In this document: piece after piece, positions 6,902-8,608 of the stretch
How the letters are laid out: every line of letters starts with the position of its first letter
Position numbering within the stretch: the first letter of the stretch is position 1
Assembly (NCBI GenBank): GCA_900316925.1
Contig: ONEU01000023.1
Location: 1 to 8,608, forward strand
DNA: 8,608 nucleotides
Direction of reading: 5' to 3'
From: an uncultured Eubacteriales bacterium
GTDB taxonomy: Bacteria; Bacillota; Clostridia; Oscillospirales; Acutalibacteraceae
The notes under the pieces: model-generated
The model's input: the letters and a program-made list of their open reading frames with translations, nothing else
Databases searched by the model: none
Told to the model about the DNA's origin: nothing
Program-made: the position numbers and the translations under genes

Positions 6902-7231
6902 TTATTTCACACGCCCAGCGGCATCCTCATCATGGTCTGTGATGGTTCTGAGCGTCTGGCAATCTCCCCGGTCAACACATTCCCGGCAGGTCTCATATCC
7001 CTTTCCCAGCGCACACTTGCGGATCTCGCACATACAGTCGCAGTAATACGTCCTCACACCTTCACTCCGGCAGCCTGTACAATTCACGGCTTCGGGCGGA
7101 ATCTCCGTCTGGTTCCACTCGCTCCACTGCTTTGCAGTCTGTTTTCTCAGTTCCTCGTCGTTATTCACGGTCGCAAGATAGGCGCCGCATTTCTCACAGT
7201 CAAGGCCACAGCAGCCGATCATATTTTTCAT
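6902..7231 (-). CDS. Cysteine-rich DUF3795-family protein
   Basis: 109 residues with 13 cysteines. The opening CCGLDCEKCGAYLAT (residues 7-21) is the hallmark of DUF3795 proteins. Further pairs follow at C51-x2-C54, C64-x-C66-x-C68, C73, C82-x2-C85 and C91. The pattern suggests bound zinc or an iron-sulfur cluster; no biochemical function is established for the family as far as I know. A strong AAGGAGG site (7239-7245) sits 7 nt before the ATG. It is first in an operon with the flavoprotein reductase and lies directly behind a consensus promoter and an operator-like repeat. The pairing suggests a shared redox or metal-related task, which is an inference from context only. Confidence 0.85.
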   Translation of the reverse strand: MKNMIGCCGLDCEKCGAYLATVNNDEELRKQTAKQWSEWNQTEIPPEAVNCTGCRSEGVRTYYCDCMCEIRKCALGKGYETCRECVDRGDCQTLRTITDHDEDAAGRVK

Positions 7232-7264
7232 GGCAGTTCCTCCTTTTTATGTCTCACGGGACAT

Positions 7265-7306
7265 TTTTTGTAACAAACATTACGCAACATCCGTTACCTA
7301 ATATCC
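7265..7306 (-). promoter_or_regulatory. Tandem 14-bp repeats, probable operator of the DUF3795/flavoprotein operon
   Basis: Two adjoining 14-mers, 7293-7306 and 7279-7292, match at 10 of 14 positions. On the minus strand they read GGATATTAGGTAAC and GGATGTTGCGTAAT. A third window, 7265-7278, matches the second at 8 of 14. They begin right after the -10 and cover the expected start site near 7300, a classic place for repressor binding. GTAAC (7270-7274) and GTTAC (7293-7297) also form an inverted pair. The binding protein is not encoded in this window. Confidence 0.4.
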
Positions 7307-7334
7307 ATTATACTCTCTCCAAATAGTTTGTCAA
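7307..7334 (-). promoter_or_regulatory. Consensus sigma-A promoter of the DUF3795/flavoprotein operon
   Basis: On the minus strand a perfect TTGACA (7334-7329), a 16-bp spacer and a perfect TATAAT (7312-7307). Transcription should start near 7300, about 70 nt before the DUF3795 ATG. A promoter this strong for a small redox operon would normally be held in check by a repressor, which fits the repeats just downstream. Confidence 0.9.
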
Positions 7335-7434
7335 GATGCTTTTGGGCATGGATCACCGTTTTTGTGAGAGACTGTACAAAATACATATCCGGAAAAGTAA
7401 TCCGAACCGGCAGCAACAATCTGCATGACGACAT

Positions 7435-7463
7435 AAAAAAGCCTCCCACATGAGTGAGAGGCT
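7435..7463 (-). terminator. Orphan intrinsic terminator
   Basis: On the minus strand AGCCTCTCAC pairs with GTGGGAGGCT (10 bp including one T-G wobble; arms 7454-7463 and 7440-7449) around the loop TCAT, followed by six T (7440-7435). No minus-strand gene is visible just upstream of it, only the tRNA-Lys-like remnant at 7467-7504, so it probably ended the transcript of that former tRNA. Confidence 0.85.
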
Positions 7464-7466
7464 ATC

Positions 7467-7504
7467 CGAACTCCGCACATATTGATGAAAAGTCAGGTAC
7501 TCTG
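7467..7504 (-). pseudogene. Decayed tRNA-Lys fragment
   Basis: These 38 bases match 8324-8361 of the intact tRNA-Lys at 32 positions without a gap and in the same orientation. The segment spans the 3' side of the D-stem, the anticodon arm and the T-loop side, and still carries TTT at the anticodon position. Outside it, ungapped alignment drops to about 8 of 19 on the acceptor/T-stem side (7448-7466) and to near background on the other side, apart from GAGCCATA (7519-7526) against GAGTCATA (8376-8383), which keeps register with the 5' end. The anticodon and T stems are broken by the mismatches, so it cannot be a working tRNA. It may be the displaced piece of an integration site or a decayed second copy. 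Confidence 0.7.
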
Positions 7505-7525
7505 TTTCTTTCGATTCAGAGCCAT

Positions 7526-7552
7526 AAGACATTGACAATTGAAAGACATTGA
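7526..7552 (+). repeat. 10-bp direct repeat at the start of the antitoxin
   Basis: AAGACATTGA occurs at 7526-7535 and again at 7543-7552, 17 bp apart, straddling the TTG start of the antitoxin. It may mark the small duplication that disturbed the antitoxin N-terminus, or it may be a binding site for autoregulation. Confidence 0.5.
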
Positions 7553-7781
7553 TGACGATCTGAAAGCTCAGGCTACAGAGATTTATGAAAAAATAGGACT
7601 TGATCTTTCCACCGCTTTGAGAATATTCCTCAAACGCTCAGTAGCAGTAAGAGGGATACCATTCAGCATGACTCTTGACAATGACACTGTTCCGGAAACC
7701 GCCGGAGATAACGAGGTTCTGGCGCTATCCGAAAAACTGATGGATGTCAATGACGAGGTTTATAAGGAGCTTGCTAAATGA
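7539..7781 (+). CDS. RelB/DinJ-family antitoxin, N-terminus probably disrupted
   Basis: 80 residues from a TTG start. Residues 4-13 (IDDDLKAQAT), then GLDLSTALRIFLKRSV and GIPFSM, match RelB/DinJ antitoxins, which bind DNA with a ribbon-helix-helix N-terminus and wrap the toxin with the C-terminal tail. The DNA-binding strand that normally precedes R-I-D-x-D-L-K is mostly missing: the frame is closed by TGA at 7533-7535 just upstream, there is no ribosome site before the TTG, and no ATG is available nearby in frame. A one-base loss near 7538 would explain this, because TTG ACA AT- followed by the antitoxin frame would give a normal-length start. The stop overlaps the toxin start (ATGA, 7778-7781), so the pair was translationally coupled. 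The gene is real by homology; its present function is doubtful. Confidence 0.75.
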   Translation: MKDIDDDLKAQATEIYEKIGLDLSTALRIFLKRSVAVRGIPFSMTLDNDTVPETAGDNEVLALSEKLMDVNDEVYKELAK

Positions 7782-8155
7782 AAATACTCAGCAAAAAACA
7801 GGTGATTGCTCTTCAGAACCAGCTGATTGACAGATAAGGAGGTATTCACGGAATCCGTGACAAAGGCCTGCTTGATGCCGCACTCAATACACCATTCCAG
7901 ACATTTGGAGGCAGCGAGCTCTATCCGGGCATTATTAAAAAAGCATCCCATCTTGGTTTCGGACTGATAAAAGGTCATGCCTTTCTTGATGGAAATAAAC
8001 GGATAGGTACTCATGCAATGCTTGTCTTTTTGAAGCTGAACGGAGTCAACGTAAAATATTCTGCCAAAGAACGGATACAGCTTATTCTTGACATTGCATC
8101 CGGAGATTCTGATTGCGAAGCGTTGCTTGAATGGCTGAAAACCCGTATAGAGTAA
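7778..8155 (+). pseudogene. doc: Doc (death-on-curing) Fic-fold toxin with nonsense codon
   Basis: 125 codons plus stop, the usual Doc length, starting 8 nt after AAGGAG (7764-7769). Doc toxins use the Fic fold to phosphorylate EF-Tu and stop translation. The frame is intact except for TAA at 7835-7837 (codon 20), in the stretch LIDR-stop-GGIHGIRD where homologues read through; TAC or TAT (Tyr) would restore it by one base. Downstream, the Fic motif H67-x-F69-x-D71-G-N73-K74-R75 is complete, as are PFQTFGG (39-45) and LLEWLK near the C-terminus. The next in-frame ATG lies after the Fic motif, so no active toxin can be made by ordinary reinitiation. The nonsense change creates a TAAGGAGG string, but no standard start codon follows in frame at working distance. 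A sequencing error is possible. Confidence 0.85.
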
Positions 8156-8264
8156 GCAAAAAGTCATCCTGACGTCAGACCGGAAGATGAACACCCTATT
8201 ATTGTAATAATATCTGTATTTCTAAGATGGACTATGGGTCAGAGATAGGCATATTTAACACGAT
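8156..8264. other. AT-rich gap with two small palindromes
   Basis: No gene seen. CTGACGTCAG at 8169-8178 is a perfect 10-bp palindrome, and TATTATT (8197-8203) pairs with AATAATA (8206-8212) around two bases. Neither is followed by a T-run. They could be binding sites or chance in AT-rich DNA. Confidence 0.35.
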
Positions 8265-8298
8265 AAAAAAATCCTGTCGATTGATACCGACAGGATTT
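8265..8298 (-). terminator. Terminator of the tRNA operon
   Basis: A perfect 11-bp stem pairs AAATCCTGTCG (8269-8279) with CGACAGGATTT (8288-8298) around an 8-nt loop. On the minus strand it is followed by seven T (8271-8265). It lies 7 nt after the tRNA-Lys CCA. On the plus strand the trailing TTTCTAATTT could also stop transcripts coming from the toxin gene. Confidence 0.95.
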
Positions 8299-8304
8299 CT
8301 AATT

Positions 8305-8380
8305 TGGTGACCCATCGGAGATTCGAACTCCGGACACCTTGATTAAAAGTCAAGTGCTCTGCCAACTGAGCTAATGAGTC
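8305..8380 (-). tRNA. tRNA-Lys (anticodon TTT)
   Basis: 76 nt with encoded CCA. The acceptor GACTCAT pairs with ATGGGTC, the discriminator is A, the D-stem is GCTC/GAGC, the anticodon stem is CTTGA/TCAAG with loop CTTTTAA, and the T-arm is CGGAG-TTCGAAT-CTCCG. Last gene of the His-Gln-Lys transcript. Confidence 0.97.
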
Positions 8381-8393
8381 ATACAGAGAAAAA

Positions 8394-8468
8394 TGGCTGG
8401 GATGGCTGGATTTGAACCAGCGATGACGGAGTCAAAGTCCGTTGCCTTAACCACTAGGCGACACCCCA
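8394..8468 (-). tRNA. tRNA-Gln (anticodon TTG)
   Basis: 75 nt with encoded CCA. The acceptor TGGGGTG pairs with CATCCCA, the discriminator is G, the anticodon stem is ACGGA/TCCGT with loop CTTTGAC, and the T-arm is GCTGG-TTCAAAT-CCAGC. The TGGGGTGTCGCC opening is typical of bacterial tRNA-Gln. 13 nt separate it from tRNA-Lys. Confidence 0.97.
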
Positions 8469-8479
8469 TTGAAACTTGT

Positions 8480-8511
8480 AAAACTCACGCAGCCGCTACC
8501 GACTGCGTGAG
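8480..8511 (-). terminator. Hairpin with short T-run between tRNA-His and tRNA-Gln
   Basis: A perfect 9-bp GC-rich stem pairs CTCACGCAG (8484-8492) with CTGCGTGAG (8503-8511) around a 10-nt loop. On the minus strand it is followed by TTTT (8483-8480). It sits inside the tRNA transcript, so it may be a weak attenuating terminator, a processing signal, or the true end of tRNA-His with a separate promoter for Gln-Lys. Confidence 0.5.
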
Positions 8512-8527
8512 CACAAGCAAGAAAAAG

Positions 8528-8605
8528 TGGGGTGGGTAATCGGATTCGAACCGACGATCTCCAGTGCCACAAACTGGCGCTTTAACCAGCTAAGCTATAC
8601 CCACC
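8528..8605 (-). tRNA. tRNA-His (anticodon GTG)
   Basis: 78 nt with encoded CCA. The extra 5' G at position -1 (base 8605) faces discriminator C73, the identity mark of tRNA-His. The acceptor GTGGGTA pairs with TACCCAC, the anticodon stem is CCAGT/ACTGG with loop TTGTGGC, and the T-arm is GTCGG-TTCGAAT-CCGAT. First tRNA seen in the cluster; its promoter lies beyond the right edge. Confidence 0.97.
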
Positions 8606-8608
8606 ATA

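Larger units (their letters stand above)
7467..8380. mobile_element. Possible remnant of an element integrated at tRNA-Lys
   Basis: An intact tRNA-Lys at one end and a directly repeated tRNA-Lys fragment at the other enclose about 800 bp of relatively AT-rich DNA whose only cargo is a broken toxin-antitoxin module. This is the layout left by integration into a tRNA gene. There is no integrase, the repeat is 84 percent identical rather than exact, and the tRNA 3' end itself is poorly kept in the fragment. A decayed tandem tRNA copy is therefore a real alternative. Confidence 0.3.

Noticed and set aside
6081..7046. Plus-strand frame of 321 codons across the flavoprotein gene
   Set aside because: It crosses the terminator, the flavoprotein gene and the operon junction; the composition is rich in Arg and His, as in antisense frames.
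7270..7297. GTAAC/GTTAC inverted pair as the main operator
   Set aside because: The arms are only 5 bp with an 18-bp gap and no extension; the tandem 14-bp repeats explain the same bases better.
7353..7538. Minus-strand frame of 61 codons
   Set aside because: It crosses the tRNA-Lys remnant and the terminator and has no ribosome site or family resemblance.
7838..8155. Reinitiated toxin made from the AAGGAGG created by the nonsense codon
   Set aside because: No ATG, GTG or TTG lies in frame at a usable distance; the nearby GTG is out of frame and the ATT is too close.
7760..8194. Minus-strand frame of 144 codons
   Set aside because: Antisense of the Doc gene, whose Fic motif identifies the real strand.

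Overview
The window looks like chromosomal DNA of a Gram-positive Clostridia member, most probably a Ruminococcus-like gut Oscillospiraceae. The basis is strong AAGGAGG-type ribosome sites, consensus sigma-A promoters, a methionine aminopeptidase carrying an N-terminal SEC-C zinc motif, a BspA-type leucine-rich-repeat protein and a CCA-encoding tRNA cluster. The genus is an inference. Base composition is fairly balanced across most genes and visibly more AT-rich in the toxin-antitoxin stretch (about 7540-8260).

Layout. (1) 1-1700, minus strand: trmB (tRNA m7G46 methyltransferase), overlapped by a downstream lipoprotein gene that runs off the left edge in a Ser/Gln-rich repeat tail. (2) 1750-2277, minus: a four-helix Cys-containing membrane protein of unknown function with its own terminator. 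(3) 2278-2685: divergent intergenic DNA with a long imperfect hairpin and a good promoter for map. (4) 2686-3594, plus: map, single gene, own terminator. (5) 3656-6130, plus: a 788-residue protein with two tandem zinc ribbons, a disordered linker and BspA-type LRRs, without a signal peptide. (6) 6144-7334, minus: a two-gene operon of a DUF3795-like Cys-rich protein and an iron-sulfur-flavoprotein-like reductase, driven by a near-perfect TTGACA/TATAAT promoter with tandem 14-bp repeats just downstream. (7) 7435-8298: a decayed tRNA-Lys copy with a terminator, followed by a broken RelB/DinJ-Doc type toxin-antitoxin module. (8) 8265-8605, minus: tRNA-His, tRNA-Gln and tRNA-Lys, ended by a strong terminator.

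The most interesting stretch is 7435-8380. A 38-bp segment matching the intact tRNA-Lys at 32 of 38 positions, in the same orientation, lies on the far side of the toxin-antitoxin module. This is the geometry expected of an old integration at tRNA-Lys, or of a decayed tandem tRNA copy. The module itself is dying: the Doc toxin has an in-frame TAA at codon 20, and the antitoxin seems to lack the start of its DNA-binding strand. The other points worth following up are the operator-like repeats before the DUF3795/flavoprotein operon and the apparently cytosolic zinc-ribbon LRR protein. I see no CRISPR array, insertion sequence, integrase or rRNA. I find no clear undescribed multi-gene system here.
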